Positions 1 through 7,337 of a DNA stretch of 16,079 nt are shown here, one piece after another. The stretch's first letter is position 1. Every line of letters begins with the position of its first letter. A program made the translations under genes and the position numbers. Source of the stretch: an uncultured Lachnospiraceae bacterium (GTDB lineage Bacteria; Bacillota; Clostridia; Lachnospirales; Lachnospiraceae); the NCBI GenBank assembly GCA_945485625.1, contig CALYSH010000008.1, positions 1 to 16,079 on the forward strand. The letters are read 5' to 3'. Below the pieces are notes generated by a model. It saw nothing but the letters and a program-made list of their open reading frames with translations. It ran no database searches and was not told the DNA's origin.

Positions 1-117
1 ACCGGCAGCATCAACAAGGGTATCAGCGTTCTGTCCGTTATTTTTATTGCCGGAATGGTACTGTTCCGTTTGGCAGTGGCTGCCAAGGGTCCTGAGAAAG
101 AAGAGGAGGCTCATTAA
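1..117 (+). CDS. C-terminal end of a predicted membrane protein (partial)
   Basis: The first frame is open from the window edge and stops at TAA 115-117, giving 38 residues. They contain one hydrophobic stretch (about residues 8-28, reading GISVLSVIFIAGMVLFRLAV) followed by a short charged tail ending KEEEAH. This looks like the last transmembrane helix and cytoplasmic tail of an integral membrane protein such as a transporter, but the fragment is too short to name a family. Its stop codon overlaps the stop of the minus-strand ABC-F gene by 4 nt, so the two genes converge tail to tail with no room for a separate terminator. Confidence 0.6.
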   Translation, partial: TGSINKGISVLSVIFIAGMVLFRLAVAAKGPEKEEEAH

Positions 118-1667
118 AGCTTTGTGGTCCACCTGGTACAATCCCATACCTCTGTAGCCAGGCCCTGGTAGAATTCAGGCTCGTGGCATACCATCAGTAT
201 GCTGCCCCTGTATTCCTTCAGGGCTCTTTTTAACTCTTCCTTTGCGTCCACATCCAGGTGGTTGGTGGGCTCATCTAACAGGAGAATGTTGGTGGGAGTA
301 TTCAAAAGCTTGCAGAGGCGTACCTTTGCTTGTTCCCCACCGCTTAATACCTTCACCTTACTTTCGATATGCTTGGTGGTGAGACCGCATTTGGCCAGGG
401 CGGAGCGTACCTCATATTGGGTGAAGCCGGGGAAAACCTGCCAAATCTCCTCAATACAGCTATTGTTGCCGTCACCGCTCATCTCCTGCTCAAAATAACC
501 AATCTCCAGATAATCGCCCTGAGTAACGCTGCCGCTTAACGGAGGAATCAGTCCCAGTAAGCTTTTTAACAGAGTGGTCTTACCGATACCGTTGGCACCG
601 GTGAGCACAATCTTGCTGCCCCGCTCTACCTGGAGGGTCAGAGGAGAGGATAAGGGCTCGTTGTAACCGATTACCAAATCCCCGGTTTCGAATAAAATCC
701 GTCCGGGTGTTCTGGCCTCTTTAAAGTGAAACTCAGGTTTAGGCTTTTCCTGCGCCAGCTCAATCACATCCATTTTGTCCAGCTTTTTCTGACGGGACAT
801 TGCCATGTTGCGGGTGGATACTCTTGCCTTATTCCGGGCTACAAAATCCTTTAAGTCCGCGATTTCCTTCTGCTGGCGGTTGTATGCAGCCTCCAGCTGG
901 GACTTCTTCATGGCATAGACCTCCATGAACTTATCATAATCACCCACATAGCGGTTTAATTCCTGATTATCCATATGGTAAATCAGGTTGATAACGCTGT
1001 TTAAGAAGGGAATGTCATGGCTGATTAGGATAAAGGCATTTTCGTAATCAGTCAGATAACGCTTTAGCCATGCTATGTGCTCTGCATCCAGATAGTTGGT
1101 AGGCTCGTCCAGGAGGAGAATGTCGGGCTTTTCCAACAAAAGCTTGCCAAGAAGCACCTTGGTACGCTGGCCGCCGGACAATTCGGTGACATCACGGTCC
1201 AGTCCCATGTCCAGAAGTCCCAGTGCTCTGGCAACCTCCTCTACCTTGGCATCGATCATATAGAAGTCGTGCATGGTGAGCAGATCCTGTAATGTGCCGA
1301 ATTCCTCCATGTACTGCTCCAGCTCCTCCGGGGTGGCTTCTCCCATCTTTTCGCAGATTTCGTTCATCTGTGCTTCCATATCGTACAAAAAGTCAAAGGC
1401 AGAAGACAGGACCTGACCGATGGTCTGACCGGGAGTCAGTACGGTGTGCTGGTCCAGATAACCTACGCGTACATTTTTTGCCCATTCAATCTTTCCCTCA
1501 TCCGGCATTAGCTTACCGGTAATAATATTCATAAAAGTGGATTTGCCCTCGCCGTTGGCACCTACCAGGCCGATGTGCTCCCCCTTCAACAAACGAAAGG
1601 ACACATCATTAAAAATCGCCCGGTCTCCAAAGCCGTGGGTCAGGTGTTCTACATTCAGTATACTCAT
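114..1667 (-). CDS. ABC-F family ATPase (YbiT-like translation factor)
   Basis: This 517-residue soluble protein has two ABC ATPase domains in one chain and no membrane segments, the ABC-F layout. Domain 1 has Walker A GANGEGKST (36-44), signature LSGGQ (163-167), Walker B DEPTNYLD (187-194) and switch His in SHD (216-218). Domain 2 has GANGIGKTT (357-365), LSGGE (441-445), DEPTNHLD (465-472) and a less usual CHE (494-496) where SHD is common. Both catalytic Glu residues are present. The charged linker at about 245-310 (QQKEIADLKDFVARNKAR, then SRQKKLDKM) matches the P-site-tRNA interaction linker of ABC-F proteins. ABC-F proteins bind the ribosomal E site and either relieve stalling or displace antibiotics. 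The linker is ordinary in length and reminiscent of YbiT, so I infer a housekeeping factor, although a resistance role cannot be excluded. The ATG at 1667 follows GGAGG with good spacing. Confidence 0.93.
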   Translation of the reverse strand: MSILNVEHLTHGFGDRAIFNDVSFRLLKGEHIGLVGANGEGKSTFMNIITGKLMPDEGKIEWAKNVRVGYLDQHTVLTPGQTIGQVLSSAFDFLYDMEAQMNEICEKMGEATPEELEQYMEEFGTLQDLLTMHDFYMIDAKVEEVARALGLLDMGLDRDVTELSGGQRTKVLLGKLLLEKPDILLLDEPTNYLDAEHIAWLKRYLTDYENAFILISHDIPFLNSVINLIYHMDNQELNRYVGDYDKFMEVYAMKKSQLEAAYNRQQKEIADLKDFVARNKARVSTRNMAMSRQKKLDKMDVIELAQEKPKPEFHFKEARTPGRILFETGDLVIGYNEPLSSPLTLQVERGSKIVLTGANGIGKTTLLKSLLGLIPPLSGSVTQGDYLEIGYFEQEMSGDGNNSCIEEIWQVFPGFTQYEVRSALAKCGLTTKHIESKVKVLSGGEQAKVRLCKLLNTPTNILLLDEPTNHLDVDAKEELKRALKEYRGSILMVCHEPEFYQGLATEVWDCTRWTTKL

Positions 1668-1699
1668 GGATTTCCTCCGATTCTGTTTCGTGTTTATCC

Positions 1700-1729
1700 A
1701 TTATACAGGAAAGTCTCCGCGTTGGGCAA
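1700..1729 (-). promoter_or_regulatory. sigma-A promoter for the ABC-F gene
   Basis: On the minus strand a perfect TATAAT (1705 to 1700) lies 18 nt downstream of TTGCCC (1729 to 1724). Transcription would start near 1693, leaving a leader of about 26 nt before the ATG at 1667. That is too short for an attenuator of the kind that precedes many antibiotic-inducible ABC-F resistance genes, which supports constitutive expression. Confidence 0.6.
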
Positions 1730-1770
1730 GGGGATTGTAGAAAACTCCGTCTTCAACATCGATTGAAAGG

Positions 1771-1799
1771 TTGTATTTTGGCAACAAATGCATTAATAT
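1771..1799 (+). promoter_or_regulatory. weak candidate promoter for rsmA
   Basis: TTGTAT (1771-1776) and TAATAT (1794-1799) are separated by 17 nt and would give a leader of about 50 nt before rsmA. Only 3/6 and 4/6 positions match consensus, so this is merely the best plus-strand candidate in the 187-nt divergent gap. Confidence 0.25.
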
Positions 1800-1854
1800 G
1801 AAAGTAACTGTTCTGAATAGTTCCTTTGTATGAAAGAAAGGCAGGGCTGACAGT

Positions 1855-2715
1855 ATGGCCAGTTTGGGAATTCCGCAGAATACCATTGAGGTGCTGCAGA
1901 AATATCATTTTAATTTTCAGAAGAAATTCGGACAGAACTTCCTGATTGATCCAAATGTGTTAGAGCGTATCATGGATGCTGCGGAGATTACAGGGGAGGA
2001 CTGCGTGCTGGAAATCGGTCCGGGTATCGGTACCATGACCCAGTATCTATGTGAGAGAGCGCGCCATGTAATCAGTGTTGAGATAGATAAAAACCTGATT
2101 CCGATTCTGGAGGATACTCTGGCAGCTTACGATAATAAAACCATAATCAACGAGGATATCCTGAAGGTGGATATGAACCGGCTGGCAGAGGAGTATAACG
2201 GGGGAAAACCTATGAAGGTGGTGGCAAATCTCCCGTATTATATTACCACGCCGATTATTATGGGGCTGTTTGAGAACAAGGTGCCCTTGAAGAGTATTAC
2301 CATTATGGTGCAGAAGGAAGTGGCGGACCGAATGCAGGAGGAGCCCGGCACCAAGGATTACGGTGCCCTGTCCCTGGCCGTTCAGTACTATGCCAGACCG
2401 GAAATCGTAGCCAATGTGCCGCCAAATTGTTTTATCCCCCGTCCCAATGTGGGAAGTGCGGTAATACGACTGACCCGATATGAGGTACCTCCTGTAACGG
2501 TAAAGGACGAGAAGAAGATGTTCGAACTGATTCGGGCCAGCTTTAACCAGCGCAGGAAAACATTGGTAAACGGTCTTGGAAACGCCCGGAACCTGAACCT
2601 GTCCAAGGATAGAATCACCAAGGCACTGGAGGAAATGGGACTTTCACCCATGGTCCGCGGTGAGACCTTAAGCCTGGAGCAGTTTGCCCGGTTGTCCGAC
2701 CTTTTATATGGATGA
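1855..2715 (+). CDS. rsmA: 16S rRNA (adenine1518-N6/adenine1519-N6)-dimethyltransferase
   Basis: This is RsmA/KsgA, which transfers four methyl groups from S-adenosylmethionine to two adjacent adenines near the 3' end of 16S rRNA during late 30S assembly. The 286-residue length is normal. Visible motifs are FGQNFL (25-30), SAM-binding motif I EIGPGIGT (53-60), the acidic end of strand 2 in VEID (75-78), and the adenine-binding catalytic motif IV NLPYY (125-129). The C-terminal helical domain contains FNQRRKTL (230-237). The ATG at 1855 gives the usual MASLGIPQNT start seen in clostridial homologues; upstream AAGGCAGGG is a modest SD. It is divergent from the ABC-F gene, another ribosome-associated factor. 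Loss of this enzyme is known to give kasugamycin resistance. Confidence 0.96.
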   Translation: MASLGIPQNTIEVLQKYHFNFQKKFGQNFLIDPNVLERIMDAAEITGEDCVLEIGPGIGTMTQYLCERARHVISVEIDKNLIPILEDTLAAYDNKTIINEDILKVDMNRLAEEYNGGKPMKVVANLPYYITTPIIMGLFENKVPLKSITIMVQKEVADRMQEEPGTKDYGALSLAVQYYARPEIVANVPPNCFIPRPNVGSAVIRLTRYEVPPVTVKDEKKMFELIRASFNQRRKTLVNGLGNARNLNLSKDRITKALEEMGLSPMVRGETLSLEQFARLSDLLYG

Positions 2716-2723
2716 TTTTGGTT

Positions 2724-2744
2724 GGAATCGATGGGTTCTTTTTT
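2724..2744 (+). terminator. weak candidate intrinsic terminator after rsmA
   Basis: GAATC (2725-2729) pairs with GGTTC (2734-2738) through a GATG loop with one G-T wobble, and six T residues follow (2739-2744). The stem is short, so termination would be partial at best. Its position just after rsmA and just before the next promoter fits. Confidence 0.35.
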
Positions 2745-2754
2745 GCCATACATT

Positions 2755-2784
2755 TTGACATAAGAGGGTAGATTGTGATAAAAT
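2755..2784 (+). promoter_or_regulatory. strong sigma-A promoter with extended -10
   Basis: A perfect TTGACA (2755-2760) is followed 18 nt later by TAAAAT (2779-2784). This is preceded by TG at 2776-2777, forming an extended -10 (TGaTAAAAT). Transcription should begin near 2790. It is the only clear promoter upstream of the acidic TPR/AAA-like gene and presumably also drives glgB, 14 nt after it. Confidence 0.8.
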
Positions 2785-2838
2785 CAGACTATCTGTGAAG
2801 AGTATTTGAAAGCACCAGAAGAAAAAGGAGCCGGAGCA

Positions 2839-5313
2839 TTGGATAAGTATGAATATAAAGTAAGAGCTGAGGAAATCAGACAACTGATTGCGGAAGGAAA
2901 TTATGCACTGGCAGCGGAAATGGCTGACAGCATTGATTGGAGAGGGGTAAAAAGTGGTATGATGCGTTGCACCGTCAGTGATTTGTATAAAATAAACAGA
3001 CGCTACGAGGATGCAAGGGATATGCTTCTTTTGGCTTATGACAAGAGACCCGGAAGCAGGACGATTTGCTATTCTCTCTGTGAGTTGTGCTTAAAGACCG
3101 GCGATTATGTGCAGGCCGTGGAGTATTACAAGGAATTCGTACAGGTGGCACCCAAGGATCCCGGGAAATATATTTTGCAGTATAAGATTTATGAGTCACA
3201 GGATGTAGGTCTGGAGGAGCGTATTCAGGTCTTGGAGGAATTAAAGCAGGCCGATTATCGTGAAAAATGGGCATATGAGCTGGCTTATCTGTACCATCGT
3301 ATGGGTCTGGCGAGCCGTTGCGTGGAAGAGTGTGATGAACTGATTCTGTGGTTTGGAACCGGAAAATATGTAATCAAGGCTATGGAGTTAAAGATGCTGC
3401 ATGAGCCTCTGACTGCGGAACAACAGGAGGCTTATGACCATCGTTTTGACCCTCAGGAGCCGGAGGCATCGGTGGTGGAGGAGCCCGTTGCGGAGGAGCC
3501 GGCGCCCAATGCTTCACAGATGAATGTGGTTCTGCCGGAGGTATCCGGGGAGACCAGGGTTTTTGATCCGCAGGATGTGGCAAGGGCTGCAAAAACTGAG
3601 ACAGAGCCGGAGGAGGAAATGGACATCCATGTCAAAACCGTGGATGTAGGGGAATACAATACCATCAATCTGCAGGCAGAGCTTGCTGCCGGACTGGCAG
3701 AGCTTCTGGATGAGCCGGTCGAAGAGACCGTTGCAGAAAAAGAGACCATTGCAGAAGAGGAAGCGGGTGTAGAAGAGGAAGCGATTCCGGAAGAGGAAGC
3801 CATTGCAGAAGAGGAGACCCCGGTAGAAGAGGAGGCGTTTGCAGAAGAGGAGATTCTTGCGGAAGAGTCCGCGGAAGAGGATACGGAAGCACCTTATGAG
3901 GAGGAGCCTGTTTCGGAGGAACCGGTTTCCGTAGGTGTTGAGGAAAGAATGGCACAGGTACTCTCCCAGGATTCCGATGGACAAATCAGTCTGCATGTGC
4001 CCGAAGAGCAGAAGGTAGAGCGTCAGATTACCGGCCAGATGAATATTGAGGATATCCTGGTGGAATGGGAACGCATGAAGAAGGAAAATCAGGAGCGCCA
4101 CGAAGAGCAGCTTCGCAAACAGGTATTGCAGCAGACCGGTGAAATGTTTACCGCCTTTGAGGCGTCCATTCGTGACGGTCTGTTGGAGCAGCTGGAAAAA
4201 GAGAATGCCGAGGAAGATGCATCGGAATATGCGGAGCCTGAGACCGAATCCGTAGCAGACCTTGAAACAGAGAACGAAGAGACGGACGAAGTAGAGGAGC
4301 TGGTTGATGTAGAGGAACCGGGTGAGGCAGAGGAGACGGACGAAATAGAAGAGCCGGGTGAAGTAGAGGAAACGGTTGAAGCTGAGGAGTCGGCAGAAGA
4401 TATTGTTTTGGCAGGGGAGGATGCTGACGGGACAGAGGAAGCCGTTTCGGAGGAAAAGGCCGTAGCGGAGGAAGAGGCTCTTGCGTCAGAGGAACCGGAG
4501 GAGATTTCGGAAGAGGTGACGGAAGAGACGTCTAACGTTTCTGAGCCCCCGCAGAATCAGGCAAACGTCCGTGAATTAACTCCGGAGGAGAAGGAATTGT
4601 ACGCTCCTTATATATATACCAAATCGGCAAGAGAGCAGTTGGTGAAGGCACTGGATTCCATCAGTATGGCTCCTTACACCGGTAACCTGATCATCACCGG
4701 TGCGGAGGGCATGGATACATTGACTCTGGCAAAGAGCATTGTGAATGAGGTGCAGCAGATTGACAGTAATTTCTCCGGCCGTGTGGCGAAAATTTCCGGT
4801 CAGACTCTGAATCATAAGGATGTGGCCGACATCCTTGGCCAGATTAAGAACGGCTCACTGATCATTGAGCATGTATCCCAGGTGAATGAGGACACGGTTA
4901 AGAAGCTGTATAAGGGGCTGCAGCAGGAGAACCAGGGAATGATTCTGGTGATTCTGGATACAAAAAAGAACATGAGAAGCTTTCTGCAGAACAATGCAAA
5001 GTTTGCTTCCGCATTTACTGCTTCCATTGATGTAGAACCCTTAAGTGATGATATTTTGGTGGCGATTGCCAGGAAGTATGCCAGAAGCAAGGAATTCAGC
5101 ATTGATGATTTCGGTATGCTGGCTCTTCACAGACGCATTGACGAGAGACAGACCAGCGATCACGTAGTCACTGCCAATGAGGTGAAGGAGATCGTGGATG
5201 AAGCGATTCATCATGCAAAGAGAAAAACGCTGGGGCATTTTGCGGACGTATTGTTCGGTAAGAGATACGACGAAGAAGATATGATTATTCTGGGTGAGAA
5301 GGATTTTGTATAA
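2839..5313 (+). CDS. acidic TPR protein with C-terminal degenerate AAA+ (CbxX/SpoVK-like) domain
   Basis: This is an unnamed 824-residue protein. Residues 1-190 form TPR-like helical pairs (for example GDYVQAVEYYKEFVQVAPKD). Residues about 205-575 are extremely Glu-rich low-complexity sequence with two tandem-repeat blocks, interrupted by a likely coiled coil at about 395-455 containing ITGQMNIEDILVEWERMKKE. Residues about 580-824 resemble a CbxX/SpoVK-type AAA+ module. There the Walker A equivalent is TGAEGMDT (620-627) without its Lys, the Walker B equivalent is GSLIIEHV (672-679) without the usual Asp-Glu, and the Arg-finger region reads FASAF. ATP hydrolysis is therefore unlikely, and a scaffold or regulatory role is inferred. 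I chose TTG 2839 because AAAGGAG (2824-2830) precedes it by 8 nt. The in-frame TTG at 2806 has no SD and lies only about 16 nt from the predicted transcription start. No signal peptide or membrane segment is visible. Confidence 0.8.
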   Translation: MDKYEYKVRAEEIRQLIAEGNYALAAEMADSIDWRGVKSGMMRCTVSDLYKINRRYEDARDMLLLAYDKRPGSRTICYSLCELCLKTGDYVQAVEYYKEFVQVAPKDPGKYILQYKIYESQDVGLEERIQVLEELKQADYREKWAYELAYLYHRMGLASRCVEECDELILWFGTGKYVIKAMELKMLHEPLTAEQQEAYDHRFDPQEPEASVVEEPVAEEPAPNASQMNVVLPEVSGETRVFDPQDVARAAKTETEPEEEMDIHVKTVDVGEYNTINLQAELAAGLAELLDEPVEETVAEKETIAEEEAGVEEEAIPEEEAIAEEETPVEEEAFAEEEILAEESAEEDTEAPYEEEPVSEEPVSVGVEERMAQVLSQDSDGQISLHVPEEQKVERQITGQMNIEDILVEWERMKKENQERHEEQLRKQVLQQTGEMFTAFEASIRDGLLEQLEKENAEEDASEYAEPETESVADLETENEETDEVEELVDVEEPGEAEETDEIEEPGEVEETVEAEESAEDIVLAGEDADGTEEAVSEEKAVAEEEALASEEPEEISEEVTEETSNVSEPPQNQANVRELTPEEKELYAPYIYTKSAREQLVKALDSISMAPYTGNLIITGAEGMDTLTLAKSIVNEVQQIDSNFSGRVAKISGQTLNHKDVADILGQIKNGSLIIEHVSQVNEDTVKKLYKGLQQENQGMILVILDTKKNMRSFLQNNAKFASAFTASIDVEPLSDDILVAIARKYARSKEFSIDDFGMLALHRRIDERQTSDHVVTANEVKEIVDEAIHHAKRKTLGHFADVLFGKRYDEEDMIILGEKDFV
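3754..3879 (+). repeat. 18-nt tandem repeats encoding EEEAxx hexapeptides
   Basis: Within the acidic linker, units of the form EEEAGV, EEEAIP, EEEAIA, EEETPV, EEEAFA and EEEILA follow one another. At DNA level they are degenerate 18-nt repeats built on GAAGAGGAAGC. The copy number is a natural place for length variation between strains. Confidence 0.8.
4312..4389 (+). repeat. degenerate 36-nt repeat encoding EEPGExEETxEx
   Basis: Two adjacent 12-residue units, EEPGEAEETDEI and EEPGEVEETVEA, are followed by the start of a third (EES). This second acidic block differs in period from the EEEAxx block upstream and lies on the other side of the coiled-coil segment. Confidence 0.7.
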
Positions 5314-5327
5314 GGAGGAAACAGGGT

Positions 5328-7238
5328 ATGGCAAAAAAAACGATTGGGAAGGTTTTTTTGTCGGAGGACGATCAGTACTTATTTGGGCAGGGAACCCATT
5401 ATGAAATCTACAAGAAGCTGGGAGCTCACCTTTCTTGTGAGGATGGAGAAGAAGGTACCTTTTTTGCGGTATGGGCACCCAATGCCAGGGATGTACATGT
5501 GGTTGGTTCCTTTAATAACTGGAATGAAACACAATATCCCATGGTAAAGCTGGGCGATGGAGGAATCTGGAGTCTCTTTATTCCCGGTGTGGGAGAGGGA
5601 GAGCTTTACAAGTATCTAATCACCGCCTATGACGGAAGAAAGCTCTATAAGGCAGATCCCTTTGCAAACTACGCTGAGCTGCGTCCCGGTACTGCTTCCA
5701 GAATAACAAATCTGGAGGGCTTTGACTGGAAGGATGAAAAGTGGCTTGAGAAAAGGGACACCCAGGACGTGTATAAAAAGCCTATGGCAATCTATGAGTG
5801 CCATATCGGTTCTTTTATGAAGCATCCCGATGGAACGGAGGACGGTTTTTATAATTACCGGGAGTTCGCAGACCGGATGGTGGAGTATCTGAAGGAGATG
5901 AAATATACCCATGTTGAGCTGATGGGTATTGCGGAGCATCCTTTTGACGGTTCCTGGGGATATCAGGTAACCGGCTATTATGCACCGACATCCCGTTATG
6001 GTACGCCCAAGGATTTCATGTACATGGTGAATCAATTTCACAAAGCCGGAATCGGCGTCATTCTGGACTGGGTACCGGCACATTTTGCAGTGGACGGACA
6101 TGGACTGGGAACGTTTGACGGTCGCTGCATCTTTGAACATCCGGATCCACGTCTGGGAGAGCATCCCGACTGGGGAACCAAGATTTTCAACTATGGAAAA
6201 TCGGAGGTCAAGAACTTCCTGATTGCCAATGTTTTGTTCTGGATAAGAGAGTTTCATATCGACGGAATCCGTGTGGATGCAGTGGCCTCCATGCTGTACC
6301 TGGATTACGGAAAGCAGGATGGACAGTGGGTTGCGAATAAGTATGGCGGCAAGGAGAATCTGGAAGCCATCGAGTTTTTCAAGCATATGAATTCGGTAGT
6401 GCGCGGCGCATATCCCGGATTTGTCACCATTGCGGAGGAATCCACCGCATGGCCCAATGTGACCGGCAATAACGGAAACGAGGGCCTGGGCTTTACCTTT
6501 AAGTGGAATATGGGGTGGATGCATGACTTCTGCGAGTATATGAAGTTAGATCCCATCTATCGTAAGGGCAATCATTATGCCATGACCTTTGCTATGAGCT
6601 ACAATGAGAGTGAGAAATATATCCTGCCCTTATCTCACGACGAGGTGGTTCATCTGAAATGCTCCATGGTAAACAAGATGCCCGGCTACACCATTGATAA
6701 GTATGCAAATCTTCGCGCGGGCTACACATATATGTTTGGGCATTGCGGAAAGAAGCTCCTGTTCATGGGCCAGGATTTTGGTCAGGAGAGAGAGTGGAGT
6801 GAAGCCAGAGAGCTGGATTGGTTCCTGCTTGGCAATCCAATCAACAAAGGACTGCATGATTATGTAAAGGAGCTTTTGAAGATTTACAATAAGTACCCTG
6901 CATTGTATGAGTTTGATCATTCCTGGGAAGGCTTTGAGTGGATGAATGCAGATGATCAGGACAACAGTGTATATTCCTTCGTCCGTAAATCCTCCACCAA
7001 AAGAAACCGTCTTCTCTTTGTGATTAACATGACGCCTGTGAAAAGAGAAGCTTACCGGGTACCGGTACCTGTTTTGAAGAAGTACCGACTTTTGTTAAAC
7101 AGTGATGAGGAGCGTTTCGGCGGCTTTGGAAATCCTGTGAAGGAAGAAATTTCTGCTGAGAAGGTACCCTTCCACAATCAGAAGTATTCCATTGAAGTGG
7201 ATCTTCCTCCCTACGCAGCCTGCGTCTTTTTGTTCTAA
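5328..7238 (+). CDS. glgB: 1,4-alpha-glucan branching enzyme (GH13)
   Basis: GlgB cuts alpha-1,4 glucan chains and rejoins them as alpha-1,6 branches during glycogen synthesis in the cytoplasm. The 636-residue protein has an N-terminal CBM48-like beta domain (about 20-130, with FAVWAPNARDVHVVGSFNNW), a GH13 barrel and a C-terminal beta domain. GH13 regions are visible: DWVPAHF (247-253), GIRVDAVASM (313-322) with nucleophile D317, AEEST (369-373) with acid/base E370, and LSHDEVVH (435-442) with D438. YECHIGSF (156-163) is also typical of branching enzymes. The ATG at 5328 follows AAGGAGG that overlaps the upstream stop codon. The gene lies 14 nt after the acidic TPR/AAA-like gene, so the two are almost certainly cotranscribed. 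No other glycogen gene (glgA, C, D, P) lies within the window. Confidence 0.95.
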   Translation: MAKKTIGKVFLSEDDQYLFGQGTHYEIYKKLGAHLSCEDGEEGTFFAVWAPNARDVHVVGSFNNWNETQYPMVKLGDGGIWSLFIPGVGEGELYKYLITAYDGRKLYKADPFANYAELRPGTASRITNLEGFDWKDEKWLEKRDTQDVYKKPMAIYECHIGSFMKHPDGTEDGFYNYREFADRMVEYLKEMKYTHVELMGIAEHPFDGSWGYQVTGYYAPTSRYGTPKDFMYMVNQFHKAGIGVILDWVPAHFAVDGHGLGTFDGRCIFEHPDPRLGEHPDWGTKIFNYGKSEVKNFLIANVLFWIREFHIDGIRVDAVASMLYLDYGKQDGQWVANKYGGKENLEAIEFFKHMNSVVRGAYPGFVTIAEESTAWPNVTGNNGNEGLGFTFKWNMGWMHDFCEYMKLDPIYRKGNHYAMTFAMSYNESEKYILPLSHDEVVHLKCSMVNKMPGYTIDKYANLRAGYTYMFGHCGKKLLFMGQDFGQEREWSEARELDWFLLGNPINKGLHDYVKELLKIYNKYPALYEFDHSWEGFEWMNADDQDNSVYSFVRKSSTKRNRLLFVINMTPVKREAYRVPVPVLKKYRLLLNSDEERFGGFGNPVKEEISAEKVPFHNQKYSIEVDLPPYAACVFLF

Positions 7239-7241
7239 GGT

Positions 7242-7268
7242 TAAGAATTGAATCCGGCAGACCGAAAT
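7242..7268 (+). promoter_or_regulatory. sigma-28 (SigD/FliA)-like promoter for the flagellin operon
   Basis: TAAG (7242-7245), then 15 nt, then ACCGAAAT (7261-7268) resembles the sigma-28 consensus TAAA-N15-GCCGATAT with 3/4 and 6/8 matches and exact spacing. It is immediately downstream of the glgB stop and upstream of the flagellin-containing unit, where a late flagellar promoter is expected. The inferred transcription start, near 7275, lies inside the 5' arm of the glgB terminator. Confidence 0.6.
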
Positions 7269-7271
7269 ACA

Positions 7272-7307
7272 AGGTGAGTGCAACTCAATGCACTCGCCTC
7301 TTTTTTT
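7272..7307 (+). terminator. intrinsic terminator of the glgB transcription unit
   Basis: AGGTGAGTGCA (7272-7282) pairs with TGCACTCGCCT (7289-7299) over 11 bp with one G-T wobble and a 6-nt loop ACTCAA. One C and seven T residues (7301-7307) follow. It is a textbook Rho-independent terminator 34 nt after glgB. Confidence 0.9.
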
Positions 7308-7337
7308 ATAAACAAACTCAGTGCAGAGGTGTTATTC

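Noticed and set aside
3514..4101. 195-codon minus-strand open frame opposite the acidic repeats, rich in Leu and Phe
   Set aside because: It is the antisense reading of GAA/GAG-rich repeats (TTC/CTC codons), has no SD sequence and resembles no known protein.
5616..6524. 302-codon minus-strand open frame inside glgB
   Set aside because: The plus strand has a complete, motif-verified glgB. The minus-strand product shows no family features and no initiation signals.
7278..7337. N-terminal extension of the large flagellar-locus protein from GTG 7278
   Set aside because: The codons run through the glgB terminator hairpin and T-tract and there is no SD; GTG 7338 has AGAGGTG at good spacing.
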